In this document: positions 1 to 9,149 of the stretch, piece after piece
Layout of the letters: the number at the start of each line of letters is the position of its first letter
How positions within the stretch are numbered: the stretch's first letter is position 1
Assembly: GCF_001282625.1 (NCBI RefSeq)
Contig: NZ_CTEJ01000001.1
Location: 930,001-994,000 of the forward strand
Source of the DNA: Lascolabacillus massiliensis
Lineage (GTDB): Bacteria; Bacteroidota; Bacteroidia; Bacteroidales; Dysgonomonadaceae
DNA length: 64,000 nt
Direction: 5' to 3'
Made by a program: the position numbers and the translations under genes
The notes under the pieces: generated by a model
The model's input: only the letters and a program-made list of their open reading frames with translations
Database searches by the model: none
Told to the model about the DNA's origin: nothing

Positions 1-1564
1 CCAGATCAGAAATATCATCCTCATCTTCATCTATTTTAGTTATTTTAAATGAAACAGGATTCTTGAGAAAATCTTTACCTTTTTTCGTAATTTTGAGAAT
101 ACCATAATTCTCAATTTCTTTTTTCAAATAGTTGTCAAGTAATGCTTGTCTTATGACAACCTCCCATGTGCTCTCTTCTTCATCTTCACCCGAACCAAAT
201 TCTTCAAGTTGGTCATGACCATATGTTTCAATGTCAGATGATTCTTTTCCGACAAGGAAATCAATAATATATTCGGCTTTTTGTTTTTCTTTAAGAGCAG
301 TAATAGCTTCTAATACAGTAATTAGTAATTCCTTTGCTTCCACTTTTATTTTAGGATTTAAACAATTATCACAATTTTCACAATTAGGGAGATCAAAATT
401 TTCACCGAAATAATGCAGCAGCATTTTTCTTCTGCAAACAGATGTTTCTGCATAGGCAGCTGTCTCGAGAAGCAATTGTTTGCCAATTTCCTGCTCCGAT
501 ACCGGCTTGCCTTGCATAAAACGCTCAAGTTTTTGTAAGTCTTTCTCTGAATAAAAAGCAATACACTTGCCTTCACCACCATCTCTTCCGGCGCGACCTG
601 TTTCTTGATAGTAACCTTCAAGACTTTTTGGAATGTTATAATGGATTACATAACGTACATCCGGTTTATCTATACCCATTCCGAAGGCTATTGTAGCAAC
701 AATTACATCTGCTTTTTCCATCAGAAAAGCATCTTGATTGCTTGAGCGTGTAGCCGCATCCATTCCTGCATGGTAAGGCAGTGCTCTTATATTATTGGCT
801 TGCAGTATCTCTGCAAAATCATCAACCTTCTTTCGACTCAGACAGTAAACAATACCTGATTTTCTGCCTTGTGAAAGTATGTACTTAATGATTTCCTTAT
901 CTATTTGATCTGTTTTTTTACGTACTTCATAATTTAGATTGGGACGATTGAAAGAAGATTTGAATACTTCTGCGTTAGTCATTCCCAATGTCTTTTGAAT
1001 ATCATGCTGAACTTTTGGAGTTGCAGTAGCCGTAAGTGCGATTATAGGTCTTGGACTTATTTCGTTAATTATAGGTCTGATTCTACGATATTCAGGCCGA
1101 AAATCATGCCCCCACTCTGAAATACAATGTGCTTCGTCGACTGCATAAAATGAAATAGGGACACTTCTTAGAAATTCAATATTTTCTTGTTTTGTAAGAG
1201 ATTCAGGAGCAACATAAAGCATCTTGGTTTTTCCGGATACAATGTCCTTTTTCACTTCTTCTATCTCAGCTTTGGTTAAAGAAGAATTGAGGAAGTGAGC
1301 TATACCGTCTTTCTCGCTATAGCTCCGCATTGCATCTACCTGATTCTTCATTAATGCAATCAGTGGAGAAATAATAATTGCAGTACCTTCCATTAAAAGT
1401 GCAGGTAATTGATAGCAAAGAGATTTTCCACCACCTGTAGGCATTAGAACAAAAGTGTCCTTACCTGATAAGATACTATTTATTATGGCTTCCTGATTGC
1501 CTTTAAAAGTATCGAATCCAAAATACTTTTTTAAACCATTATATATTATATCTTTATTTTTCAT
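1..1564 (-). CDS. recQ: ATP-dependent DNA helicase RecQ (C-terminus cut by window edge)
   Basis: 3'-5' superfamily 2 DNA helicase of recombination and repair. The frame opens at ATG 1564 and stays open to base 1, giving about 521 residues. Motif I reads MPTGGGKSLCYQLPAL, the DExH box reads AVDEAHCISEWGHDFRP, and near 340-430 the RecQ zinc motif is visible as CRRKMLLHYFGE followed by CENCDNC. The visible end is acidic (TKIDEDEDDISDL), so the missing part would hold the rest of the RQC and any HRDC domain. It lies downstream of clpX on the same strand but has its own promoter and an intervening terminator, so it is probably transcribed separately. The family assignment is near certain; only the C-terminal architecture is unknown. 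Confidence 0.95.
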   Translation of the reverse strand, partial: MKNKDIIYNGLKKYFGFDTFKGNQEAIINSILSGKDTFVLMPTGGGKSLCYQLPALLMEGTAIIISPLIALMKNQVDAMRSYSEKDGIAHFLNSSLTKAEIEEVKKDIVSGKTKMLYVAPESLTKQENIEFLRSVPISFYAVDEAHCISEWGHDFRPEYRRIRPIINEISPRPIIALTATATPKVQHDIQKTLGMTNAEVFKSSFNRPNLNYEVRKKTDQIDKEIIKYILSQGRKSGIVYCLSRKKVDDFAEILQANNIRALPYHAGMDAATRSSNQDAFLMEKADVIVATIAFGMGIDKPDVRYVIHYNIPKSLEGYYQETGRAGRDGGEGKCIAFYSEKDLQKLERFMQGKPVSEQEIGKQLLLETAAYAETSVCRRKMLLHYFGENFDLPNCENCDNCLNPKIKVEAKELLITVLEAITALKEKQKAEYIIDFLVGKESSDIETYGHDQLEEFGSGEDEEESTWEVVIRQALLDNYLKKEIENYGILKITKKGKDFLKNPVSFKITKIDEDEDDISDL

Positions 1565-1608
1565 TTATTCAACTATCCGGGGAAAAACCTAAAATGACAA
1601 GTATTCTA

Positions 1609-1638
1609 CAAATATAGAAAAGTATTACTTATATCCAA
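1609..1638 (-). promoter_or_regulatory. Predicted recQ promoter
   Basis: On the minus strand TTG (1638-1636), 19 bases, then TATATTTG (1616-1609) match the Bacteroidota -33/-7 consensus TTTG / TAnnTTTG. Transcription would start about 40 bases before the recQ ATG. Confidence 0.55.
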
Positions 1639-1745
1639 TATTAATGCATTAAACTTGAAATTTACCTTCTGAACATTTATTATAAATTCACTTCTAAGAT
1701 AGTTTAAAAAATATTTTGCTCCAAATAAAACCATTTATATCCATT

Positions 1746-1777
1746 AAAAAAACGCAGGTTAAACCATGCGTTTTTTT
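1746..1777 (-). terminator. Intrinsic terminator of clpX
   Basis: Perfect 11-bp inverted repeat, AAAAAAACGCA (1746-1756) with TGCGTTTTTTT (1767-1777), loop 10. It starts about 50 bases after the clpX stop codon, and on the minus strand the right arm ends in a U run. Confidence 0.8.
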
Positions 1778-1825
1778 AATTTACTTCCGATATTAAAAAG
1801 TACGGAAGTTATAGAAAAATTTTCT

Positions 1826-3067
1826 CTATGCCACTCTCAAATGATGAATATCGGAATTCTCCAGCTGTTCTACTGCATACTTTCGGGTAACATGTAGTTT
1901 TTTCTTATCCCCTGATGGCAATGAAAACATCGCATCAATCATGATTGCTTCAACAATAGATCGGAGACCTCGTGCACCTAATTTAAACTCAATCGCTTTA
2001 TCCACAATAAACTCATATGTACTTTGATCAAATGTAAGAGTAACGCCATCCATACTGAATAACTTCTGATACTGTTTGATTATTGAGTTCTTGGGCTCAA
2101 CAAGAATGCGTAAAAGTGAATCTCTATCAAGAGGTTCCAGATAGGTCAGAACAGGTAGACGACCGATAATTTCAGGAATAAGTCCAAATGATTTCAGATC
2201 AAGTGGAGTAATGTATTTGAGCATATTATCTCTGTCTATTATTGCTTTTTCCTGAGAAGCTGCGAAGCCAACTACATGACTGTTAAGACGATGAGCAATC
2301 TTTTTCTCGATGCCGTCGAAAGCACCACCACATATAAAAAGTATATTTTTGGTGTTAACCGCAATCATACGCTGTTCAGGGTGCTTACGGCCTCCCTGAG
2401 GTGGAACATTTACAATCGATCCTTCAAGGAGTTTAAGAAGTCCTTGTTGTACTCCCTCTCCACTTACATCTCTTGTAATAGACGGATTATCACTCTTTCG
2501 TGCTATTTTATCAATTTCATCTATAAAAACAATTCCCCTCTCAGCAGCATTCACATCGTAATCAGCTACCTGAAGTAGTCTTGTAAGTATACTTTCAATA
2601 TCCTCTCCTACATAACCGGCTTCAGTAAGAACTGTAGCGTCAACAATTGTAAAAGGTACTTGAAGCATTTTAGCTATAGTCCTTGCTAAAAGTGTCTTGC
2701 CGGTACCGGTAGCTCCAACCATTATGATGTTAGACTTTTCAATCTCTACTTCATCCTTTGCATTTTTCTGTAAAATACGTTTATAATGATTGTAAACCGC
2801 TACTGATAGAAATTTTTTAGCACTATCCTGTTTTATAATATATTGATCTAGAAAATCTTTGATTTGAGTAGGTTTTGGCAATGTCGAAAGTGTAATACCC
2901 ACATCAGATTTTCCACTACTTTTAAATGAGTCATTGACAATTTCGTGTGCCTGCTCGGTACACATGTCACAAATATAACCCGTTACCCCGGAAATAAGTA
3001 GATTTACTTCCTGTTCACTTCTTCCGCAGAAACTGCAGTGGTTACTACTATTTGCTTTTTTCGCCAT
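1826..3067 (-). CDS. clpX: ATP-dependent Clp protease ATP-binding subunit ClpX
   Basis: AAA+ unfoldase that feeds tagged substrates to ClpP in the cytoplasm. At 413 residues it has the usual length. The N-terminal zinc-binding domain has Cys11, Cys14, Cys33 and Cys36. Walker A GATGTGKT is at 118-125 and Walker B VFIDEIDK at 180-187; the pore loop GYVGED is at about 151-156, and the C-terminal sensor segment reads [10 protein letters not shown]. It follows clpP by 23 bases, the standard clpP-clpX pair, and ends at a clear terminator. Confidence 0.98.
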   Translation of the reverse strand: MAKKANSSNHCSFCGRSEQEVNLLISGVTGYICDMCTEQAHEIVNDSFKSSGKSDVGITLSTLPKPTQIKDFLDQYIIKQDSAKKFLSVAVYNHYKRILQKNAKDEVEIEKSNIIMVGATGTGKTLLARTIAKMLQVPFTIVDATVLTEAGYVGEDIESILTRLLQVADYDVNAAERGIVFIDEIDKIARKSDNPSITRDVSGEGVQQGLLKLLEGSIVNVPPQGGRKHPEQRMIAVNTKNILFICGGAFDGIEKKIAHRLNSHVVGFAASQEKAIIDRDNMLKYITPLDLKSFGLIPEIIGRLPVLTYLEPLDRDSLLRILVEPKNSIIKQYQKLFSMDGVTLTFDQSTYEFIVDKAIEFKLGARGLRSIVEAIMIDAMFSLPSGDKKKLHVTRKYAVEQLENSDIHHLRVA

Positions 3068-3090
3068 AATAATATATTAATTTCCTGGAT

Positions 3091-3762
3091 TTATTTCCTT
3101 ATCAATACATCATCAACCATACCATACTCTTTTGCTTCTGAAGCAGTCATCCAAAAGTCACGGTCAGAATCCCTGCTTACTTCTTCGATAGGTTTTCCGG
3201 AGTGCTTGGATATGATAGTGTATAGTTCATTCTTTATTTTAGCTATTTCACGAGCAGTTATTTCGATATCAGAAGCTTGCCCTTGAACACCTCCCATAGG
3301 CTGGTGAATCATCACTCTTGAATGAGTAAGTGCGAATCTCTTTTTCTCAGTTCCTGATACTAATAAAACAGCTGCCATAGATGCAGCAATTCCGGTGCAA
3401 ATTGTTGATACATCACTTGAAATAAATTGCATTGTATCGTAAATTCCTAACCCTGCATAAACAGAACCACCCGGAGAATTAATATAAATTGAAATATCTT
3501 TACCGGGATCAGATGAATCCAGATAAAGTAACTGAGCTTGCATAACGTTGGCAGTATAATCATCTATACTTGTACCCAGAAAGATAATTCTATCCATCAT
3601 CAATCGTGAAAAAACATCCATCTGAGCAACATTCAATTGACGCTCTTCAATAATAGTAGGAGATATGTAGCCACCCTGACTGGTTATTTTCATATAACTA
3701 TCCAGTCTGGATCCGCTCATCCCAAGATGTTTTACTGCATATTTTCTAAAATCGTCTTGCAT
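3091..3762 (-). CDS. clpP: ATP-dependent Clp protease proteolytic subunit ClpP
   Basis: Serine peptidase that forms the tetradecameric proteolytic chamber used with ClpX. At 223 residues it has the catalytic Ser128 in GIAASMAAV, His153 in SRVMIHQPMGG and the Asp of DRDFWM near 200-202. The SPGGS oxyanion-hole segment is at 96-100. The N-terminal 25-30 residues are somewhat long relative to the E. coli protein and may be removed as a propeptide; this is inferred from family behaviour. It sits between tig and clpX, with a probable promoter in the 144-base gap upstream. Confidence 0.98.
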   Translation of the reverse strand: MQDDFRKYAVKHLGMSGSRLDSYMKITSQGGYISPTIIEERQLNVAQMDVFSRLMMDRIIFLGTSIDDYTANVMQAQLLYLDSSDPGKDISIYINSPGGSVYAGLGIYDTMQFISSDVSTICTGIAASMAAVLLVSGTEKKRFALTHSRVMIHQPMGGVQGQASDIEITAREIAKIKNELYTIISKHSGKPIEEVSRDSDRDFWMTASEAKEYGMVDDVLIRK

Positions 3763-3831
3763 AATTTTTATTTTGGTTGTTCAACATAGTTTATCAGTTG
3801 AACTGTTGCAAATAAGGTGCCAGAAATAAAA

Positions 3832-3865
3832 CAAATTTAATTCTAAAAATTGAATTTATAAACAA
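3832..3865 (-). promoter_or_regulatory. Predicted clpPX promoter
   Basis: Minus-strand TTG (3865-3863), 23 bases, then TAAATTTG (3839-3832), a perfect TAnnTTTG element about 70 bases before the clpP ATG. The -33 spacing is at the long end. Confidence 0.45.
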
Positions 3866-3906
3866 TTACTTGAAAAAATAAGTTGTTTTCAGCACCTATT
3901 CACATC

Positions 3907-5352
3907 TTATTCGTTAGTTTCGTCTGAAGATACTTCTTCAGTCTCACTTTCAACTTCATTTTCATCCGCTACATTTTCGCTGTGTAAATGCGAATGTTCA
4001 GTCATAATTTCATTGAATTCTTTAGAAGAAACTTTTTTCTCGATTACTGTTATATTTTCTTTCAGCCAGTCGATTACTTTATCTTCAGTAGCCTTTTCAA
4101 ACAGATTTTGAACAGTCTCTTCTTTTTCAAGCATGCTCTTAGCGTAATTCTGAAGTACACCTGCCGGTAAGTTTGTCATACCATACTGAGCAAACTGTGC
4201 TCTTGCCACTTCAGTTGCCAGTTCTTCAATATCCTTGAATTCAATTTTTATTTCATTTTCTTCAATGATCTTCTGTTTTGCGATATGAAATTTCAGATCC
4301 TCCAGTATTTTTGGATAATCTTCCTCTACCTGCTCCTCAGTTCTATTCTCGCTTGATTCAAGCAGCCAGCGCTTCAGGAACTCATCAGGGAATTTAACAT
4401 CTTTCATTTGCTCAACAATGATGTCTCTCATTTCATGAATGAACAGATGATCAGCATTAGGCTTGAATTGTTTTTCAAGCTGTTCCTTAACTTTTGTTCT
4501 GAATTCCTCTTCAGTTGTCGCTCCACCTTCTCCAAGAACACGATCAAACAGCTCCTGATTTAATTCAGCCTCTTTATAACGAGTAACTTCGTTTATTTCA
4601 AAACGGAAATCAGAATTAACGTCTTTAATCTCTTCTTTAGTAGATTGCAGAAGTGATGCTACCTCAGCCTCATTATTATTGTAGGCAGTTTTTGGGTTGA
4701 AGATAATATTGTCACCTACTTTTGATCCAATAAATTTAGCTTTACTTGCTTCATCCTTTATGTATGATGGCATTAAGATGGCGTTTTCAATTACTTTGCC
4801 ATTCTCTTTATCTTCTCCATTTTCTACTTCAGTAAGAGTTCCTTTAATCAGGTCTGTTTCAACAGACTCCTCTTCAACTTTCAGATAAGTGCCATAGTTC
4901 TGCTTGTATGCATCAATCTGCTTGTTAAGCAAATCTTCTTCCAGATCTACACTATAATATGTGTGTTCAATCTCTTTACCCAGTTTTAGGTCGAATTCAG
5001 GAGTCAGTCCAATATTGAAATAGAATTTATAATTTTCATCTTTATCTAAATCAACCTGCCTGTCTTCACTTTGGTCATTCAGAGGCTCTCCAAGTATTTT
5101 CAACTTGTTATCGCGTACAAAGTTACTAACCTCTTCTGTCACAATTTTGTTGATTTCATCAATCAGGACTGATTTTCCATAAAGTTTCTGTATAACGCTT
5201 TTTGGAACTTTACCCTGTCGAAATCCCGGTATTTCAGCTCTTTGTCTGAATTGATTTAACGACTTATCTACTTTATCCTGATAATCAGCTTTCTCCAGCT
5301 CAATTAGGATTGTTCCGTTTACCTCGTCGATTTTGTTAAGTGTTGACTTCAT
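3907..5352 (-). CDS. tig: Trigger factor (ribosome-associated chaperone)
   Basis: Chaperone that binds the ribosome exit tunnel and shields nascent chains. It has 481 residues. The ribosome-docking signature GFRQGKVPKSVI lies near residues 44-55. The middle FKBP-like region is divergent, with no obvious prolyl-isomerase active-site motif, as is common in Bacteroidota. A long helical C-terminal domain follows, then a very acidic, His-containing tail (residues about 455-481, many Glu/Ser) that makes it longer than the E. coli protein. It heads the tig-clpP-clpX cluster, consistent with coordinated protein quality control. Confidence 0.95.
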   Translation of the reverse strand: MKSTLNKIDEVNGTILIELEKADYQDKVDKSLNQFRQRAEIPGFRQGKVPKSVIQKLYGKSVLIDEINKIVTEEVSNFVRDNKLKILGEPLNDQSEDRQVDLDKDENYKFYFNIGLTPEFDLKLGKEIEHTYYSVDLEEDLLNKQIDAYKQNYGTYLKVEEESVETDLIKGTLTEVENGEDKENGKVIENAILMPSYIKDEASKAKFIGSKVGDNIIFNPKTAYNNNEAEVASLLQSTKEEIKDVNSDFRFEINEVTRYKEAELNQELFDRVLGEGGATTEEEFRTKVKEQLEKQFKPNADHLFIHEMRDIIVEQMKDVKFPDEFLKRWLLESSENRTEEQVEEDYPKILEDLKFHIAKQKIIEENEIKIEFKDIEELATEVARAQFAQYGMTNLPAGVLQNYAKSMLEKEETVQNLFEKATEDKVIDWLKENITVIEKKVSSKEFNEIMTEHSHLHSENVADENEVESETEEVSSDETNE

Positions 5353-5421
5353 TTGAAATGGATTATTTTATTCAAAGTCGGTTAAATTCAACCGTTTGAA
5401 ACATTTTTTTAAACAAGAGTG

Positions 5422-5452
5422 CAAAATTAGTGTTATTCTTTCAAATTGCAAA
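5422..5452 (-). promoter_or_regulatory. Predicted tig promoter
   Basis: Minus-strand TTTG (5452-5449), exactly 19 bases, then TAATTTTG (5429-5422) match the Bacteroidota consensus at both elements. It lies about 70 bases before the tig ATG and is divergent from the CPBP protease gene. Confidence 0.65.
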
Positions 5453-5460
5453 AATTATTT

Positions 5461-5494
5461 TCTGGTCCTATAAAAAGTAATTCTATTATCTTTG
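5461..5494 (+). promoter_or_regulatory. Predicted promoter of the CPBP protease gene
   Basis: A perfect -7 element TATCTTTG is at 5487-5494, with a weak TCTG (5461-5464) 22 bases upstream. The TTG that begins the longest open frame (5492-5494) is the last three bases of this element, so it cannot be the start if the promoter is real. Confidence 0.5.
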
Positions 5495-5533
5495 TGGTTT
5501 GATAAAGATATCTTTAATAAAAGAACAGGAAGG

Positions 5534-6448
5534 ATGCGTCCAATTCTTATATCTGCTTCTCCGGGATTTAAAATAGCTTATCTTTTTTTATTTCTATTAA
5601 TTGGAGTTTTTTTTGCAGGATTATTTGCCGGATTAATTTTGATGATACCTGTAATCAAAGATTATGGAGAGATTTCAGGTATTTATGTAGATACAATCAT
5701 GCAATCGATTTTTGCAATCGGATTACCTGCGTATTTAATTGTAGCATGGACAAATAACAAACCCGTACAATACCTCAGAGTAGCAGATAATGTTAAACAG
5801 TCGTACAATATCCCTTTTGCTATTCTTGCATTTATTTTCTCTTATCTTTTTGCATCATTTTTAGTGCAATTGAATAAAGGAATGGTGTTGCCGGAAAGTA
5901 TGAAAGGTATTGAAGAATTTATGCGAATGATGGAAGATGCAGCCTTGGAAACTACTAATTTGATCTTATCGAGAAAATCGCTTAGTGCACTTTTCCTAAA
6001 TATCATTGTGATAGCAGGTTTCGCTGCAATTTCAGAAGAACTGTTCTTTCGCGGTGCATTACAACAGTTTATACAGGAAAAGTTTAAAAATGGTCATATC
6101 GCAGTTTGGTTGACCGCCCTTGTTTTCAGTATTATACATTTTCAGTTTTATGGATTCTTGCCAAGATTATTTTTAGGGGCAATACTTGGTTATCTATTTA
6201 TATATACTAAAAACCTATATGTTCCAATCATATTCCATTTTCTGAATAATGCCACTGTAATCTTGATAAATTTCTTCTGGGGCGATGCTGAGTGGTATAA
6301 GAATATTGAAAATATTTCAATAACACCTCAGTTTGTGGTTTTGGCTATTTTTAGCTTGGTGCTTACAATAGCACTGTTTTGGATATACAATAGACTAATT
6401 TCAAAAAATAATAATAATGATACAAATTCAAGATACAATAATATCTGA
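5534..6448 (+). CDS. CPBP family intramembrane glutamic endopeptidase (CAAX-like)
   Basis: Integral membrane protein with about eight hydrophobic segments. It carries the three CPBP/Rce1-type motifs: EELFFRGALQ (the EExxxR motif), FSIIHFQFYG (FxxxH) and a C-terminal HFLNN. These residues form the intramembrane peptidase site. In bacteria the family cleaves membrane peptides or modifies bacteriocins; the substrate here is unknown. The frame is open from a TTG 14 codons earlier, but that TTG lies inside a likely promoter -7 element, so I take ATG 5534 (MRPILISASPGF). The 3' end overlaps the next gene by 32 bases, suggesting co-translation. Confidence 0.85.
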   Translation: MRPILISASPGFKIAYLFLFLLIGVFFAGLFAGLILMIPVIKDYGEISGIYVDTIMQSIFAIGLPAYLIVAWTNNKPVQYLRVADNVKQSYNIPFAILAFIFSYLFASFLVQLNKGMVLPESMKGIEEFMRMMEDAALETTNLILSRKSLSALFLNIIVIAGFAAISEELFFRGALQQFIQEKFKNGHIAVWLTALVFSIIHFQFYGFLPRLFLGAILGYLFIYTKNLYVPIIFHFLNNATVILINFFWGDAEWYKNIENISITPQFVVLAIFSLVLTIALFWIYNRLISKNNNNDTNSRYNNI

Positions 6449-7001
6449 CGATATATTTAAAGAACACTTTATTTGTGATCTTTGTAAGTGTAAAGGACAA
6501 TGTTGTGTAGATGGAGAATCCGGAGCTCCGTTAGAGGATTACGAATTCGAAGAAATTAATGAAATTCTTCCGGAGATTTGGGATGACCTTTCACCAGCAG
6601 CTCAAGTGTTGATAAAAGAGCAGGGTATTGCCTATAAAGATTATGATGGAGAACTTGTTACATCTATTATCAAAGGCCGGGAGTGTGTCTTTACATATTT
6701 CGATGAGAATGGAGTATGCAAATGTGCAATTGATAATGCATATCGTGAAGGAAGAATAAACATCCAAAAGCCAATCTCTTGTCATCTATATCCTATAAGA
6801 CTTCAAAAGTATGTAGAATTTACGGCAGTAAATTATCATAAATGGTCGATCTGCGAACCAGCCACTGTTCTTGGTAGACAGCACGGATTACCCCTCTACA
6901 AATTTCTAAAAGAGCCATTAATTAGAAAATTTGGACAGGAATGGTACAATGAAGTCTGTGAGGCTGGCAAACTGATGGAAAAAAACGAAGAAAAGAGTTG
7001 A
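6417..7001 (+). CDS. DUF3109 family cysteine-rich protein
   Basis: A 194-residue cytoplasmic protein of the Bacteroidota DUF3109 family; function unknown. Near the N-terminus it has CDLCKCKGQCC (four or five Cys within 11 residues), followed later by CVF, VCKCAI, SCHLYPIR and WSICEP. The pattern of conserved Cys plus CHLYPxR is reminiscent of YkgJ/zinc- or iron-binding oxidoreductase-associated proteins, so metal or Fe-S binding is a reasonable inference. It starts inside the end of the CPBP gene (32-base overlap), implying translational coupling, though nothing ties the two functions together. Confidence 0.8.
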   Translation: MIQIQDTIISDDIFKEHFICDLCKCKGQCCVDGESGAPLEDYEFEEINEILPEIWDDLSPAAQVLIKEQGIAYKDYDGELVTSIIKGRECVFTYFDENGVCKCAIDNAYREGRINIQKPISCHLYPIRLQKYVEFTAVNYHKWSICEPATVLGRQHGLPLYKFLKEPLIRKFGQEWYNEVCEAGKLMEKNEEKS

Positions 7002-7027
7002 AAATATAAATCTTTGTTATATTTTTG
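6998..7027 (+). promoter_or_regulatory. Predicted promoter of the TetR-type regulator
   Basis: TTG (6998-7000), 19 bases, then TATTTTTG (7020-7027), a consensus Bacteroidota promoter. The start point would be about 10 bases before the GTG start, giving a very short leader. Confidence 0.55.
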
Positions 7028-7045
7028 CACATATATATTTAAAAT

Positions 7046-7645
7046 GTGCAAAAAGTGTCATCTGCGATTTCAAAAACTAGAAAAGATTTAATTGATGTAG
7101 CCCGTATGCTTTTCGCAAAGAATGGTGTAGAAAGCACCACTATGAACGACATAGCCAAAGCATCTCAACGGGGTAGGAGAACATTGTATACCTATTTCAG
7201 TAGTAAAAATGATATTTACAAGGCTGTAATAGAATCAGAGCTGGATGTTCTATATAATAAACTGGAGGAAGTAACCAGACGTGACATGCCCGCTGATGAC
7301 AAATTACTAATGCTGGCATTTACAAGACTTAATGCTATTAAAGAAGTTGTTACCCGCAATGGTACTCTGAAAGCAGATTTTTTCAGAGATATATGGCAGG
7401 TAGAAACAGTACGCAAAGGGTTTGATAACAAAGAGATATATTATCTTGAGGTTATCATTAGAGATGGGTGTGAAAAAGGAATATTTCACCTTAAAGATAT
7501 AAAACAGACAGCAGAAATATTGCATTACGCATTTAAGGGATTAGAAGTTCCAACTATAAGAGGTGCGCTTAAACTAGATTACAGTAAAAAGGGCGACAGG
7601 GAGCTGATATCTAACCTGATATTCAAAGGCCTATATTCAGAATGA
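7046..7645 (+). CDS. TetR/AcrR family transcriptional regulator
   Basis: A 199-residue one-component regulator. The N-terminal helix-turn-helix reads ARMLFAKNGVESTTMNDIAKASQRGRRTLYTYFSSKNDIYKAVI (about residues 19-62), the classic TetR DNA-binding domain. The C-terminal helical domain would bind an unidentified ligand. The start is GTG 7046; an ATG two bases upstream is in another frame and stops after 15 codons. A fabG-like gene follows after 72 bases; TetR regulators next to fatty-acid genes are common, so control of fabG is possible but unproven. Confidence 0.88.
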   Translation: MQKVSSAISKTRKDLIDVARMLFAKNGVESTTMNDIAKASQRGRRTLYTYFSSKNDIYKAVIESELDVLYNKLEEVTRRDMPADDKLLMLAFTRLNAIKEVVTRNGTLKADFFRDIWQVETVRKGFDNKEIYYLEVIIRDGCEKGIFHLKDIKQTAEILHYAFKGLEVPTIRGALKLDYSKKGDRELISNLIFKGLYSE

Positions 7646-7717
7646 TTTTCCATCAATATTCTGCTACAAAAATATTTTAATAAAATCAGAACTAATTAAT
7701 TAGAAACAACAATTCAT

Positions 7718-8464
7718 ATGAAATTATTAGAAGGTAAAACAGCGCTTATAACCGGTGCTGCACGTGGTATTGGTAAAGCTATTGCATTGAAATTTGCATC
7801 TGAAGGAGCAAATATAGCTTTTACAGATTTAGTTATAGATGAATCAGGCAAAGCTACAGAACAGGAAATTTCCTCTATGGGGGTAAAATGTAAAGGATAC
7901 GCTTCAAATGCGGCAAATTTTGATGAATCGCATGCTGTAGTTGATGAGATAATGAAAGATTTTGGCAGAATTGATATTCTTATCAATAATGCAGGAATTA
8001 CAAAAGATGGTCTTATCATGAGAATGTCTGAGCAGCAGTGGGACGCTGTTATTAATGTGAATCTGAAATCAGCATTCAATTTTATACATGCAGTTACACC
8101 AATAATGATGCGTCAGAAATCAGGAAGCATAGTAAATATGAGCTCTGTTGTAGGCGTGTCAGGTAATGCAGGACAAGCAAACTACTCAGCTTCAAAAGCC
8201 GGTATGATAGGTTTAGCAAAATCAACCGCAAAAGAATTGGGCTCACGTGGAATTCGTGCAAATGCAATTGCTCCAGGATTTATTATTACCGATATGACAG
8301 GTCAGCTCTCTGAAGAAGTTCAAAAAGAGTGGACAAAGCAGATACCATTAAGACGTGGCGGAACACCTGAAGATGTTGCGAATGTAGCTCTTTTTCTTGC
8401 TTCAGACCTCTCTTCGTATGTAAGTGGTCAAGTTATTAACGTTTGTGGTGGTATGAATAGCTGA
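7718..8464 (+). CDS. fabG: 3-oxoacyl-[acyl-carrier-protein] reductase (FabG-type SDR)
   Basis: NAD(P)H-dependent short-chain dehydrogenase of 248 residues, the normal FabG length. The cofactor motif TGAARGIG is at 12-19 and NNAG at 90-93; the catalytic Ser143, Tyr156 and Lys160 sit in the YSASK pattern, and the C-terminus reads GQVINVCGGM. In fatty-acid synthesis it reduces 3-ketoacyl-ACP. Other SDRs with close sequence act on other keto compounds, but length and motifs favour FabG. It is one base from the following pseudouridine synthase gene, so they are probably cotranscribed. A 12-bp palindrome CTAATTAATTAG (7692-7703) precedes the ATG. Confidence 0.88.
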   Translation: MKLLEGKTALITGAARGIGKAIALKFASEGANIAFTDLVIDESGKATEQEISSMGVKCKGYASNAANFDESHAVVDEIMKDFGRIDILINNAGITKDGLIMRMSEQQWDAVINVNLKSAFNFIHAVTPIMMRQKSGSIVNMSSVVGVSGNAGQANYSASKAGMIGLAKSTAKELGSRGIRANAIAPGFIITDMTGQLSEEVQKEWTKQIPLRRGGTPEDVANVALFLASDLSSYVSGQVINVCGGMNS

Positions 8465-8465
8465 T

Positions 8466-9149
8466 ATGACTGTTCTTTACGAAGACAATCATATAATCAT
8501 AATTAATAAATTACCCGGTGAGATCGTTCAAGGCGATAAAACCGGAGACAAACCGTTGTCGGAAATTGTTAAAGATTATCTTAAAGATAAATATAACAAA
8601 CCCGGCAACGTTTTTTGTGGAGTAACTCACAGACTTGACAGACCAACAAGTGGGGTAGTGATATTTGCAAAAACTAGTAAAGCTTTATCAAGGTTAAATG
8701 AGATGTTCAGAAAAGATTCAATTGATAAAGTTTATTGGGCAATAGTTAAAAACAGACCTTCTAAAATAGAGGATAAATTAGTTCATTACCTTATCAAGGA
8801 CGAAAAAAAGAATAAGTCATCCGCCTTCAATACAGAGAAACCTAATACAAAAAAAGCTGTGATGCACTATAAATTGATTAGTACATCACAGAACTATAGC
8901 CTACTTGAAGTTAATCTTGAGACTGGGCGTCATCATCAAATTAGATGTCAACTAGCCAAGATAGGCTCTCCAATTAAAGGAGATTTAAAATATGGCGCTG
9001 AACGTTCAAATCCCGATGGTAGTATTAGTTTACATGCAAGAAGCATATCTTTTATACATCCCGTATCAAAAGTAAAAATAGAAGTTACTGCACCAGTTCC
9101 CATGGATAATTTATGGAAATCCTTTGAAGAATCTGTCAGAGACAGATAG
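8466..9149 (+). CDS. RluA family pseudouridine synthase
   Basis: Converts uridine to pseudouridine in rRNA or tRNA. The catalytic motif THRLDRPTSG has Asp58, and the later RHHQIRCQLAKIG and LHARSISFIHP segments are RluA-family signatures. At 227 residues it is short: there is no N-terminal S4 domain, as in the RluA/RluC-like short forms, so the target site cannot be assigned. It follows fabG by one base. Its TAG stop directly abuts the stop of the convergent gene on the minus strand, with no intergenic base. Confidence 0.9.
   Translation: MTVLYEDNHIIIINKLPGEIVQGDKTGDKPLSEIVKDYLKDKYNKPGNVFCGVTHRLDRPTSGVVIFAKTSKALSRLNEMFRKDSIDKVYWAIVKNRPSKIEDKLVHYLIKDEKKNKSSAFNTEKPNTKKAVMHYKLISTSQNYSLLEVNLETGRHHQIRCQLAKIGSPIKGDLKYGAERSNPDGSISLHARSISFIHPVSKVKIEVTAPVPMDNLWKSFEESVRDR

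Noticed and set aside
358-621. 87-codon minus-strand ORF near the left end
   Set aside because: It lies out of frame inside the recQ coding sequence, which has clear helicase and zinc motifs through this region.
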